Origin: an uncultured Oscillospiraceae bacterium
Lineage (GTDB): Bacteria; Bacillota; Clostridia; Oscillospirales; Oscillospiraceae
Reading direction: 5' to 3'
Assembly: GCA_900763965.1 (NCBI GenBank)
Contig: CAAFMG010000011.1
Coordinates: 1-49,708, forward strand
DNA: 49,708 nucleotides
The notes below the pieces were generated by a model that did not search any database, was not told the origin of the DNA, and saw only the letters and a program-made list of their open reading frames with translations. The position numbers were made by a program, and so were the translations under genes. Shown in pieces: positions 8,342 through 17,355 of the stretch (the first letter of the stretch is position 1; every line of letters starts with the position of its first letter).

Positions 8342-8381
8342 AAAACGGAGGATCGGGATATTCCTGAATCCTCCGTTTTCT
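8342..8381 (+). terminator. intrinsic terminator after rpiB
   Basis: AAAACGGAGGAT and ATCCTCCGTTTT form a perfect 12-bp stem with a 14-base loop, followed by a T-rich stretch. Confidence 0.85.
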
Positions 8382-8433
8382 GTTTAATTAATTCATATTT
8401 TATTCAGAAATCCAGTGCTTCCAGCACTTTCCA

Positions 8434-8462
8434 TTGACGAAAAGTTAGATTTGTGGTAAACT
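8434..8462 (+). promoter_or_regulatory. SigA-type promoter of the surface protein gene
   Basis: TTGACG (8434-8439) and TAAACT (8457-8462) are spaced 17 bp, giving a transcript with about 50 bases of leader before the ATG at 8523. Confidence 0.6.
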
Positions 8463-8522
8463 CCGGGACGAGCAGGCGAAGAGAACTGCCTGCACAATAT
8501 CTTCCAGGAGGAAACGAAACCC

Positions 8523-9377
8523 ATGCAAACATCCATCTTCCGCAGAGGTCTGAGCCTGATGCTGGCACTGACCGCCCTGCTGGCCCTGGGGCTGACGGCA
8601 AAGGCCGAGACCCAGGAGACTACCCCTGCCATTGTGGCACTGAAAGCCGAACATGTGACCCTGCCCGATGGGGAGCGCTATGGCTGCACCGGCCAGGAGA
8701 TCCGCCCCGCCGTCACCGTGACGGTGGAGGGTCAGACCCTGACCGAGGACACCCATTACACCCTGTCCTTTGCCGACAATATCCAGCCGGGGCAGGCCAA
8801 GATCACCGTCACCGGCATCGCCACCGCCGGATACTGCGGCACCGTGGAGATCCCCTTCACCATCGAAAAGGCCCCCGAAGCCCCCACCCAGCCGGAGACC
8901 CAGCCCACGGAAAAGCCGGAGGAGACCACAAAGCCCACCGAGAAACCGGAGGAAACCACTGCCCCTACCGAAAAGCCTCAGGAGACCAAGCCCGTTTCCT
9001 ACAAGCTGACCAAGGGAGACGGCAGCAAGTGGCGCAAGGACAGCAAGAAGGATCTGCCCTTCACCGTCAATGCCGACACCCGGGACATTGCCGGTGTTCT
9101 GGTGGACGGAAAGGCACTGGATAAGTCCGCCTATACCCTGGGCAAGGATGGTCTGGTCACCCTGAAGGCAAGCTATCTGCAAAAGCTGTCCCAGGGCAGC
9201 CACACCCTGCGCCTGTCCTTTGCCGACGGTCATGCCGATGGCAAGTTCACCGTTGCCAAGGCCGCAGACCCCAGCAACCCCGCCACCGGAGACAACATCA
9301 CCCTCTGGATCTCCCTGCTGGGCCTGTCTGCCGCTGCCGGCACGGCTCTGTTCATCCTGAAAAAGCGGAGTGTATAA
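8523..9377 (+). CDS. secreted, sortase-anchored surface protein
   Basis: A 284-residue exported protein that I cannot assign further. It has a signal peptide (residues 1-28, cleavage near AKA), a first beta-rich domain (about 35-115), a Pro/Thr/Glu linker with imperfect TEKPEET repeats (about 118-157), and a second beta-rich domain (about 158-247). It ends in a sorting signal: NPATGDN (252-258), a hydrophobic helix (about 259-279) and the basic tail KKRSV. The motif resembles the (N/S)PxTG sorting signals of Clostridia rather than LPxTG. The RBS AGGAGG is well placed. It is flanked by its own promoter and terminator, so it is monocistronic. No sortase gene is in the window. Confidence 0.85.
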   Translation: MQTSIFRRGLSLMLALTALLALGLTAKAETQETTPAIVALKAEHVTLPDGERYGCTGQEIRPAVTVTVEGQTLTEDTHYTLSFADNIQPGQAKITVTGIATAGYCGTVEIPFTIEKAPEAPTQPETQPTEKPEETTKPTEKPEETTAPTEKPQETKPVSYKLTKGDGSKWRKDSKKDLPFTVNADTRDIAGVLVDGKALDKSAYTLGKDGLVTLKASYLQKLSQGSHTLRLSFADGHADGKFTVAKAADPSNPATGDNITLWISLLGLSAAAGTALFILKKRSV

Positions 9378-9392
9378 CTGATTCAAACGCAA

Positions 9393-9428
9393 AAACGGCG
9401 TGACCAGCCCGGTCACGCCGTTTTTTCT
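9393..9428. terminator. bidirectional terminator between surface protein and dehydrogenase genes
   Basis: AAAACGGCGTGACC and GGTCACGCCGTTTT form a 14-bp stem flanked by A and T runs. It serves the plus-strand surface protein gene and probably also the convergent dehydrogenase. Confidence 0.88.
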
Positions 9429-9454
9429 ACTGCAACGATGGATTCAGAGTTTCC

Positions 9455-10489
9455 TTAGCACTCCACTGCCACCTTGATGACACCGTCGCGCTTGTTTTCA
9501 AAGAGATCGTAGCCCTCGGCGATCCGGCTCAGGGGATAGGTGTGGGTGATCAGCGGCTCGGTGTTGAGCTTGCCTTCGGCGATCAGCTTCAGGGTCTGCT
9601 CGCAGTCGCAGCCGTCCACGCCGCCGATTTTGAAGGTCAGGTTCTTGCCGTACATATCCGGCAGGGGCAGGATCTGGGGCTTTTCATACAGGGCAACCAC
9701 CGTCACAATGGCGTTGGGGCGGGCACATTCCCAGGCCAGACGGAAGGTGGATTCCGCTCCGGCCACCTCCAGCACCACATCGGCGCCGCCGTGGTCACTG
9801 TTGACCCGGACAAAATCGGCACAGTCCTCCGGGCAGACCGTCAGCACCTGGGGGTAGTGCGCCCGGATAAAGTTCAGGCGGCTTTCGTCCTTTTCGCAGA
9901 CAATGATCTTTTTGGGGTTTTTCAGCATTACGCACAGCAGGGTGCAGATGCCGGTGGGGCCTGCGCCGATGATCAGAACCGTGTCCTCCGGGGTGATCTC
10001 GGAGATCCGGGCGGCCCAGAAGCCGGTGGCCAGCACGTCCCCCACCAGCAGAGCCTGCCGGTCAGTGACACTGTCGGGGATCCGGTTCAGTCCCTGGTCG
10101 GCAAAGGGCACCCGCACATATTCTGCCTGACCGCCGTCGATCCGGCAGCCCAAAGCCCAGCCGCCGTTGGCATCGGTGCAGTTGTTGACAAACCCCTTTT
10201 TGCAGAAAAAGCACTCCCCGCAGAAGGTTTCCACATTCACCGTCACCCGGTCTCCCGGCTTGACATGGGTCACGCCCCTGCCCACGGATTCCACGATGCC
10301 CACCATCTCATGTCCCACGGTGATTCCGGGAACGGCCCGGGGCACGCTGCCGTGCTTGATATGCAGGTCGCTGGAGCAGATGCTGGCCAGAGTGACCTTG
10401 ACAATGGCATCCCGGTCATCCAGCAGCACCGGCTTTGGCTTCTGCATCAGTGCGAAATTTCCTTTGGAAACGTATGTATATGTCAGCAT
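9455..10489 (-). CDS. zinc-dependent alcohol dehydrogenase family protein
   Basis: A 344-residue medium-chain dehydrogenase of the threonine/sorbitol dehydrogenase type. Catalytic zinc ligands are Cys38 (SICSSD) and His60-Glu61 (VGHEM). Structural zinc cysteines are at 90, 93, 96 and 104. The NAD(P) site is IIGAGPTGICT. It oxidises a secondary alcohol or polyol; the substrate cannot be fixed from sequence. The start at 10489 has AAGGAA 10 bases upstream; the open frame extends far beyond but enters a repeat element. Its promoter is unusual: the -35 lies inside that element (see 10586-10614). Confidence 0.93.
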   Translation of the reverse strand: MLTYTYVSKGNFALMQKPKPVLLDDRDAIVKVTLASICSSDLHIKHGSVPRAVPGITVGHEMVGIVESVGRGVTHVKPGDRVTVNVETFCGECFFCKKGFVNNCTDANGGWALGCRIDGGQAEYVRVPFADQGLNRIPDSVTDRQALLVGDVLATGFWAARISEITPEDTVLIIGAGPTGICTLLCVMLKNPKKIIVCEKDESRLNFIRAHYPQVLTVCPEDCADFVRVNSDHGGADVVLEVAGAESTFRLAWECARPNAIVTVVALYEKPQILPLPDMYGKNLTFKIGGVDGCDCEQTLKLIAEGKLNTEPLITHTYPLSRIAEGYDLFENKRDGVIKVAVEC

Positions 10490-10585
10490 AATTTTTCTGT
10501 TCCTTTCCGGTAAAATGTTTTGCGGGGCTGGCTTATCCACCCCCTCCATTACGCATTTCATCGCGCACTTCCATTTTGTATGGAT

Positions 10586-10614
10586 ATTATAGGCAGCACC
10601 GCATAATTCGGCAA
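10586..10614 (-). promoter_or_regulatory. dehydrogenase promoter, -35 supplied by repeat element
   Basis: On the minus strand TTGCCG (10609-10614) lies inside the palindromic element, 17 bp from a perfect TATAAT (10586-10591) that abuts the element's border at 10592. Predicted transcription starts about 90 bases before the dehydrogenase ATG. Confidence 0.65.
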
Positions 10615-10752
10615 GAGACAGCAGAGAGAGATTTTGCCCCAAGATAAAGTTTGGAAAACGCAGGAATACTTTGTGTATTTCAAGTTTTTCAAACTGCAAG
10701 ATTGGGACAAAAGATCCGCTGCTGTCCGCAGACGCAATTGTGCGGTGTTGCC
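10592..10752 (-). repeat. palindromic MITE-like element, type A, copy 1
   Basis: A 161-bp element. Its ends are GGCAGCACCGCATAATT and the complement of GGCAACACCGCACAATT. The two halves are imperfect inverted repeats along almost the whole length, so it could fold into one long hairpin. It is oriented with its TTGCCG end towards the dehydrogenase gene. ATA occurs directly outside both borders. It has no credible gene. Confidence 0.85.
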
Positions 10753-10794
10753 ATAGTGTAATGCTCTTTGAATTGCAATACTGGTGTTCAAAAC

Positions 10795-10889
10795 TTACAC
10801 GCAATATTTTCAAAAAGCGTGTAAAACATATTGATTTTTTTGGGGCTTGGGCATTATAATATAAACACGCATAATGCAAATATTGCGTG
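10795..10889 (+). promoter_or_regulatory. abiE promoter with two operator-like inverted repeats
   Basis: The promoter is TTGATT (10831-10836), 18 bp, TATAAT (10855-10860). Upstream, TTACACGC (10795-10802) faces GCGTGTAA (10817-10824). Downstream, CACGCA (10866-10871) faces TGCGTG (10884-10889). The 12-mer CACGCAATATTT occurs in both repeats, in opposite orientation (10798-10809 and 10878-10889). AbiEi proteins studied elsewhere bind paired inverted repeats and repress their own operon; this layout fits. Confidence 0.75.
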
Positions 10890-10907
10890 CAGAAAGTTGG
10901 TGACAGG

Positions 10908-11516
10908 TTGAGCAAGTACGATATCGTCAATGAAGTCTTTGATGCCGTCGGAGAAATTGCAAAGAAATCGGAATTCATTTCTGCCGGACTCAAAGACCAG
11001 GAGATTTATGCACTTTGTAAGCAGGGGTATCTCCAGCGTGTGAAAAAAGGGTATTACAAGTTAGCTGCCTCCGACGAGCCCAAAGAGGAGCTTGTTCTTT
11101 CAAAACGGATGACGCATGGGGTTGTTTGCGTGGAATCGGCTCTGTTCTATTACGGCTATAGCGACTTTGCCCCCAGAGAATGGTCGATTGCCGTTCCGCG
11201 CTCCTATTCCAGAATGGTAAAGGCGATTCAGGCGGAAGTGCCGGTAAAGGCGTATTATGTGCAGAATCCGGTGTACCATTTGGGAGAAACAACGGGTATC
11301 TTTAACGGCGTAACCCTTCCGGTCTATGACCGTGAGCGTACCATCTGCGACTGCTTCAAGTACCGCACGAAGCTGGATAACGAGATATTCAATAAAGCCC
11401 TCAATGCTTATGTGGCGGATGAGGAGAAAAATCTCGCCAACCTTTCCAAATACGCAAAGGAAATGGGCGTTTATAAGAAAATGATGAGTGTGATGGAGGT
11501 GCTGCTGAATGGCTGA
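10908..11516 (+). CDS. abiEi: AbiEi-type antitoxin/transcriptional repressor
   Basis: A protein of about 202 residues in the AbiEi antitoxin family of type IV toxin-antitoxin systems. The N-terminal winged-helix part ends in the typical YLQRVKKGYYKLA strand-turn. A larger C-terminal domain holds the conserved YYGYSDFAPREWSIAVPRS and YDRERTICDCFKYR segments. It is expected to repress the operon by binding the inverted repeats just upstream and to counter the AbiEii toxin. Two non-ATG starts are possible: GTG at 10887, which overlaps the downstream operator, and TTG at 10908, chosen because it lies beyond the operator; neither has a strong Shine-Dalgarno. It overlaps abiEii by 8 bases. Base composition is clearly AT-richer than the neighbours. 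Confidence 0.85.
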   Translation: MSKYDIVNEVFDAVGEIAKKSEFISAGLKDQEIYALCKQGYLQRVKKGYYKLAASDEPKEELVLSKRMTHGVVCVESALFYYGYSDFAPREWSIAVPRSYSRMVKAIQAEVPVKAYYVQNPVYHLGETTGIFNGVTLPVYDRERTICDCFKYRTKLDNEIFNKALNAYVADEEKNLANLSKYAKEMGVYKKMMSVMEVLLNG

Positions 11517-12456
11517 TGCGGCTGCATCCGTGCTTGCACGGCTCAAAAACAAAGCGGCACAAAGCGGCAGAAGCTATCAGCTCTGCTTGCAGCTTTTCTG
11601 CCAGGAAGAGTTTCTGCGCCGTCTGGAAAAGTCAAAATATGCGGAAAATCTTGTCCTGAAAGGCGGACTGTTCCTCTATTCCCTCACGGATTTCGATAGC
11701 CGTGTTACCGCGGATGTGGATTTTCTGCTCAGAAAGATGCCCAATACACCGGCACAGCTCCAGGTAATATTGGAGGAGATCATTGCAGCCGAAACGGGCA
11801 ACGATTTTATCACATTTGAAATCAAAAATGTGGCTCCCATTGCCGTAGCAAAGAAGTACGCCGGTATTGGCGCTTCCCTTGTGGCAAGGATAAAGAACAC
11901 AAAAACACCCTTTGGCATAGATTTCGGCGTGGGGGACATCATCGTGCCGAGGCAGGAAAAGCGGAAGATACCGACACAGCTTGAGGATTTTGAGGCACCG
12001 ACGGTCAATACCTATTCGCTGGAAACGACCGTTGCCGAGAAGCTGGATGCAATCCTCAGCCTGATGGAATTTTCCAGCCGGATGAAGGATTATTACGATC
12101 TCTATTATCTAGCAAACAAGTTTGATTTTAGCGGCGCAACGCTAACGGAAGCGCTGCAAAAGACCTTTGAAAATCGTGGACACCACTTCACTGTGGAGCA
12201 GTTTGAACAGGTCATGGCCTTCGGCGGCGACGATGCAATGCAGAAAAAATGGAAAGCGTTCTGCCGAAAAATTGATACAAAGACCGATGATTATAACACG
12301 GTACTCAGGACGATAAAAATATTCTTGGCAGATCCGTACAAGGCAGCGGTTACTGGAAACGAATACACAGAATCCTGGTCTGCTTATAAAGGCAGCTGGA
12401 CACGGGGTGGAAATAACAATGGCTACTCCCAAAAGGGAGAGAAAAAAACTACCTGA
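11509..12456 (+). CDS. abiEii: AbiEii/AbiGii-type nucleotidyltransferase toxin
   Basis: A 315-residue nucleotidyltransferase-fold toxin. Motif I is KGGLFLYSL (51-59), motif II is TADVDFLL (67-74), and later family motifs TVAEKLDAI and MKDYYDLYYL are present. AbiEii-type toxins transfer nucleotides to cellular targets (tRNA for related enzymes) and cause reversible growth arrest or phage abortive infection. The start ATG overlaps the AbiEi stop, giving coupled translation, and a strong terminator follows at 12497. The C-terminal ~35 residues are polar and probably disordered. All recognised motifs are intact, so the system looks functional. Confidence 0.93.
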   Translation: MADAAASVLARLKNKAAQSGRSYQLCLQLFCQEEFLRRLEKSKYAENLVLKGGLFLYSLTDFDSRVTADVDFLLRKMPNTPAQLQVILEEIIAAETGNDFITFEIKNVAPIAVAKKYAGIGASLVARIKNTKTPFGIDFGVGDIIVPRQEKRKIPTQLEDFEAPTVNTYSLETTVAEKLDAILSLMEFSSRMKDYYDLYYLANKFDFSGATLTEALQKTFENRGHHFTVEQFEQVMAFGGDDAMQKKWKAFCRKIDTKTDDYNTVLRTIKIFLADPYKAAVTGNEYTESWSAYKGSWTRGGNNNGYSQKGEKKTT

Positions 12457-12496
12457 GGCGCAGTTGTGCAGATTCCAATTTGAACCTATTTGCAAG

Positions 12497-12533
12497 AACA
12501 TCCACAGCAGGGGAATCTGCTGTGGATGTTTTT
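12497..12533 (+). terminator. intrinsic terminator of the abiE operon
   Basis: AACATCCACAGCAG and CTGCTGTGGATGTT form a perfect 14-bp stem with a GGGAAT loop and trailing Ts. It lies just before the convergent end of rpoD. Confidence 0.88.
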
Positions 12534-12554
12534 GATGGATTTTGAAGTGGTAGC

Positions 12555-13697
12555 TTAGCAGTAGAAGTCCCGGATCCGCTTGGTGCGGCTGGGGTGGCGC
12601 AGTTTGCGGATGGCCTTGTTCTCGATCTGGCGGATACGCTCACGGGTAACGCCGAAGATCTGGCCCACTTCCTCCAGGGTGTGGGTGCGGCCGTCATACA
12701 TACCGAACCGCATCCGCAGAACGTCGGCCTCTCGTTCGGTCAGGGTGTCCAGAATTTCCTTCAGGGCTTCGGCCAGCATGGCGTTGGAGGTGGCATCGGC
12801 GGGGCCGGGGGTGCGCTCGTCCTCCACGAAGGAGCCGATGGAGGTATCCTCTTCATCGCCTACAGGGGTGTCCAGGGACAGGGTATCGGCGGCGGTGCGG
12901 TTGGCCTCGATGATCTTTTCCACAGGCAGACCCAGCTCGGCGGCGATTTCCTCCACGGTAGGCTCTCTGCCCAGCTCCTGCACCAGCTTCCGGTTGCAGC
13001 GGGTGGCCTTGTTGATGACTTCCACCATGTGTACCGGCACACGGATGGTGCGGGCCTGGTCGGCAATGGCGCGGGTGATGGCCTGGCGGATCCACCAGGT
13101 GGCATAGGTGGAGAACTTGTTGCCCTTGGTCCAGTCGAACTTGTCAACGGCACGAATGAGGCCGGTGTTGCCCTCCTGGATCAGATCCAGAATGTGCAGG
13201 CCGCGGCCGGAATACTTCTTGGCAATGGACACCACTAGACGCAGGTTGGCTTCCGTCAGCTTGTTCTTGGCGTACTGATCGCCTTCGGCCACCCGCTTGG
13301 CAAGCTCCACTTCTTCCTCGGCAGACAGCAGCTTCACCTGACCGATCTCCTTGAGGTACATCCGCACCGGATCGTCCAGGCTGTATTCTGCGGCCAGGTC
13401 AACAGGATCCACCAGATCCTCTTCTTCCAGGCCGGACAGGTCAATGTCATCCTCGCCGCCCAGCAGATCCTCCGGATCCAGTTCCAGCTCGGCGGTGACG
13501 ATCTGAATGCCCATGGCATCAAAGCGGTCGTAGATCTCCTCGATCTTTTCAGGGGTCAGGGTCATTTTTTCCAGCAGGGCGTTCAGGTCGGCGGCACGGA
13601 TCATGCCGTCCTTCTTGCCCTGAGCGATCAGGCTTTGCAGAGTGTTCTGCAATTCTTCCATATTGGGGGCCTTAGCCGCTTTTTTTGTTGTACTCAT
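12555..13697 (-). CDS. rpoD: primary RNA polymerase sigma factor (SigA/RpoD)
   Basis: A 380-residue housekeeping sigma factor. Region 1.1 is acidic and short. Region 1.2 is DDPVRMYLKEIGQVKLLS. Region 2 contains NLRLVVSIAKKYSGRG, DLIQEGNTGL and FSTYATWWIRQAI. Regions 3 and 4 follow, with the helix-turn-helix at LEEVGQIFGVTRERIRQIE and the terminal HPSRTKRIRDF. The length is typical of Firmicutes SigA. The RBS AAGGAG is 7 bases before the ATG. The usual upstream partner dnaG is absent; rpoD has its own promoter at 13758-13786 and a leader of about 55 bases. Confidence 0.98.
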   Translation of the reverse strand: MSTTKKAAKAPNMEELQNTLQSLIAQGKKDGMIRAADLNALLEKMTLTPEKIEEIYDRFDAMGIQIVTAELELDPEDLLGGEDDIDLSGLEEEDLVDPVDLAAEYSLDDPVRMYLKEIGQVKLLSAEEEVELAKRVAEGDQYAKNKLTEANLRLVVSIAKKYSGRGLHILDLIQEGNTGLIRAVDKFDWTKGNKFSTYATWWIRQAITRAIADQARTIRVPVHMVEVINKATRCNRKLVQELGREPTVEEIAAELGLPVEKIIEANRTAADTLSLDTPVGDEEDTSIGSFVEDERTPGPADATSNAMLAEALKEILDTLTEREADVLRMRFGMYDGRTHTLEEVGQIFGVTRERIRQIENKAIRKLRHPSRTKRIRDFYC

Positions 13698-13757
13698 GGA
13701 CGGGTCTCCTTTTTCTCTGTCTGTCTATGTAAATCATTTGAATTCTTTTCCGTTAGA

Positions 13758-13786
13758 CTATACCGCCTTTTTTCACCTTTGACAAG
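13758..13786 (-). promoter_or_regulatory. rpoD promoter (SigA type)
   Basis: TTGTCA (13781-13786) and TATAGT (13758-13763) on the minus strand, with a 17-bp spacer, about 60 bases before the rpoD ATG. Confidence 0.7.
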
Positions 13787-13868
13787 GGGCTTGTCCGGCT
13801 TTTTTTCTGCCCTTTTTGTCCAGGGTCGGGACAATCCTATTTTGTACGGAAAAAAATGAAACATACGG

Positions 13869-13897
13869 TTTACTTTTTGGGGGAAGTTCGGTATAAT
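13869..13897 (+). promoter_or_regulatory. candidate promoter for lepA-hemW
   Basis: TTTACT (13869-13874), 17 bp, perfect TATAAT (13892-13897). Transcription from here would pass through the repeat element and give lepA a leader of nearly 380 bases. Confidence 0.55.
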
Positions 13898-13948
13898 TGG
13901 AAACTGAAAGATTATGCCAAACTGGATCTTATACTGATATTCAATTAA

Positions 13949-14109
13949 GGCAACACCGCACAATTGCGTCTGCGGACAGCAGCGGATCATTTGCCCCAAT
14001 CTTGCAGTTTGAAAAACTTGAAATACACAAAGTATTCCTGCGTTTTCCAAACTTTATCTTGTGGCAAAATCTCTCGCTGCTGTCTCTTGCCGAATTATGC
14101 GGTGCTGCC
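13949..14109 (+). repeat. palindromic MITE-like element, type A, copy 2
   Basis: 161 bp, inverted relative to copy 1 and flanked on both sides by TTAA, consistent with a target-site duplication. Its ends are GGCAACACCGCACAATT and GAATTATGCGGTGCTGCC. The TTGCCG hexamer (14087-14092) points towards lepA, with TTAAAA 17 bp downstream as a weak -10. The open frame through it is only a by-product. Confidence 0.87.
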
Positions 14110-14165
14110 TTAAAAACTTTCATTCATGGAATGGATGTTTTTAATATGAAGATCATTATGAGACG

Positions 14166-14242
14166 AGATTCTGTGATTTTATCAGAATCACGGAATCGGT
14201 TTCGCCAAAGGCGGAACCTTTCTGATTAAAGAATTTAATCAG
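14166..14242 (+). promoter_or_regulatory. three tandem hairpins in the lepA leader
   Basis: Three consecutive palindromes precede lepA. GATTCTGTGATT pairs with AATCACGGAATC, GGTTTCGCC pairs with GGCGGAACC across AAA, and CTGATTAAA pairs with TTTAATCAG across GAA. The last stem and the following AAAATAGTATTA recur at the left edge of the window (1-26, 24 of 26 identical to 14229-14254). No T-run follows, so this is a structured leader or repeat remnant rather than a terminator. Confidence 0.55.
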
Positions 14243-14280
14243 AAAATAGTATTACATCCCAATTTTGAGGTGCGAATAAT

Positions 14281-16089
<1,809 letters not shown>

Positions 16090-16110
16090 CCATCTGTTTC
16101 GGAGGCAATT

Positions 16111-17307
16111 ATGGCATTTTTATCCAAACGACAAAACAAGACCCCTCTGGGGCTTTATGTACACGTCCCCTTCTGCCGCAGCAAGTGCGAATACTGCGAC
16201 TTCTACTCCCTGGCCTGCAAGGATGACAAGCTGATGGACGGCTATCTGGATGCCGTCTGCGCCCACATCAAGGAGGCCGGTGCCCTGGCGCCTGCCTATA
16301 AGGTGGATACCATCTACTTTGGCGGCGGCACCCCCAGCTTCTTCGGCGCCGACGGCATTTCCACCATCCTTGCCACCATCCGCCGGAACTTTGACGTGGA
16401 CAGCAACGCCGAGATCACCGTGGAGTGCAACCCGGACTCCGTCACCGACCGGCTGCTCCACCGGATCTACGCCGAGGGTGTGAACCGGATCAGTCTGGGC
16501 ATCCAGACCGATGACGATGAGATCCTGAAAAAGCTGGGCCGTCCCCACACCTATGCCCAGGCGGTCTCTGCCTTCCAGCGGATCCGCAAGGCAGGCTTTA
16601 AGAATGTATCCGTGGATCTGATGTACGGTCTTCCCGGTCAGACCCTGCGGAACTGGCAGGAGACCATGGACAATGTTCTGCGGCTGCTGCCGGAGCACAT
16701 CAGCTGCTACGGCCTGAAGGTGGAGCCGGGCACCCCTCTGTACAGCTACAAGGAGATCGCCAATCTGCCCGATGACGATCTCCAGGCGGATATGTACCTG
16801 TCGGCGGTGGAAATGCTCCGTTCCCGGGGCTACCGCCACTATGAAATCTCCAACTTCGCCCGGAAGGGGCTGTACTCCCGCCACAATATGAAGTACTGGA
16901 CCGGCGGAGAGTATCTGGGCTTCGGCCCCAGCGCCTCCTCGGACTTTGCGGGCAAGCGGTTCGTCCTGTCCCGGGATCTGCAAAGCTATATCTCCGGCAT
17001 CCGGGACGGCGGCGAGGTGATGGAGGATGTTCAGGAGATCCCCCTGCGGGAGCGGGCGGGTGAATACCTGATGCTCCGTCTGCGCACCTATCAGGGCATT
17101 GCCGCCGACGAATATGAGCAGAAGTTCCTGCTGCCCTTCGACCCCATCCGCAAGATCCTTGCCAAGTACCGGGAGCTGGGCTATGTGGGGGTCAACGATG
17201 ACGGCCGCTGGAATCTGACCGCCAAGGGCTATCTGATCTCCAACACCATCCTGTCCGAACTGCTCATCGCCCAGGATGACTCCCAGCCTTTGAGCCGTTT
17301 CTACTAA
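16111..17307 (+). CDS. hemW: HemW, radical SAM haem chaperone
   Basis: A 398-residue radical SAM protein related to oxygen-independent coproporphyrinogen oxidase. The [4Fe-4S]/SAM motif is C22-x3-C26-x2-C29 (VPFCRSKCEYCDFYS). It also has GGGTPS, ITVECNPDS, NRISLGIQ and the C-terminal HemW domain (RLRTYQGI). These lepA-linked proteins are generally HemW, which binds and transfers haem, rather than true HemN enzymes. GGAGG is 7 bases before the ATG. It ends in a strong terminator. Confidence 0.93.
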   Translation: MAFLSKRQNKTPLGLYVHVPFCRSKCEYCDFYSLACKDDKLMDGYLDAVCAHIKEAGALAPAYKVDTIYFGGGTPSFFGADGISTILATIRRNFDVDSNAEITVECNPDSVTDRLLHRIYAEGVNRISLGIQTDDDEILKKLGRPHTYAQAVSAFQRIRKAGFKNVSVDLMYGLPGQTLRNWQETMDNVLRLLPEHISCYGLKVEPGTPLYSYKEIANLPDDDLQADMYLSAVEMLRSRGYRHYEISNFARKGLYSRHNMKYWTGGEYLGFGPSASSDFAGKRFVLSRDLQSYISGIRDGGEVMEDVQEIPLRERAGEYLMLRLRTYQGIAADEYEQKFLLPFDPIRKILAKYRELGYVGVNDDGRWNLTAKGYLISNTILSELLIAQDDSQPLSRFY

Positions 17308-17315
17308 AGCAATCC

Positions 17316-17352
17316 AAAGGCCCCGGCGGTGCGAAAACCGCCGGGGCCTTTT
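17316..17352. terminator. terminator of lepA-hemW, shared with pdaA
   Basis: AAAGGCCCCGGCGGT and ACCGCCGGGGCCTTT form a 15-bp stem with a GCGAAA loop and A/T flanks, between convergent genes. Confidence 0.9.
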
Positions 17353-17355
17353 GGG

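Noticed and set aside
8880..9000. CRISPR-like or tandem repeat array
   Set aside because: These are TEKPEET codon repeats in the surface protein linker, not a spacer array.
13897..14229. 110-codon frame upstream of lepA
   Set aside because: Lies mostly within the palindromic element; the same peptide is seen, equally without RBS, in front of rpsR and the dehydrogenase, so it is a by-product of the repeat.
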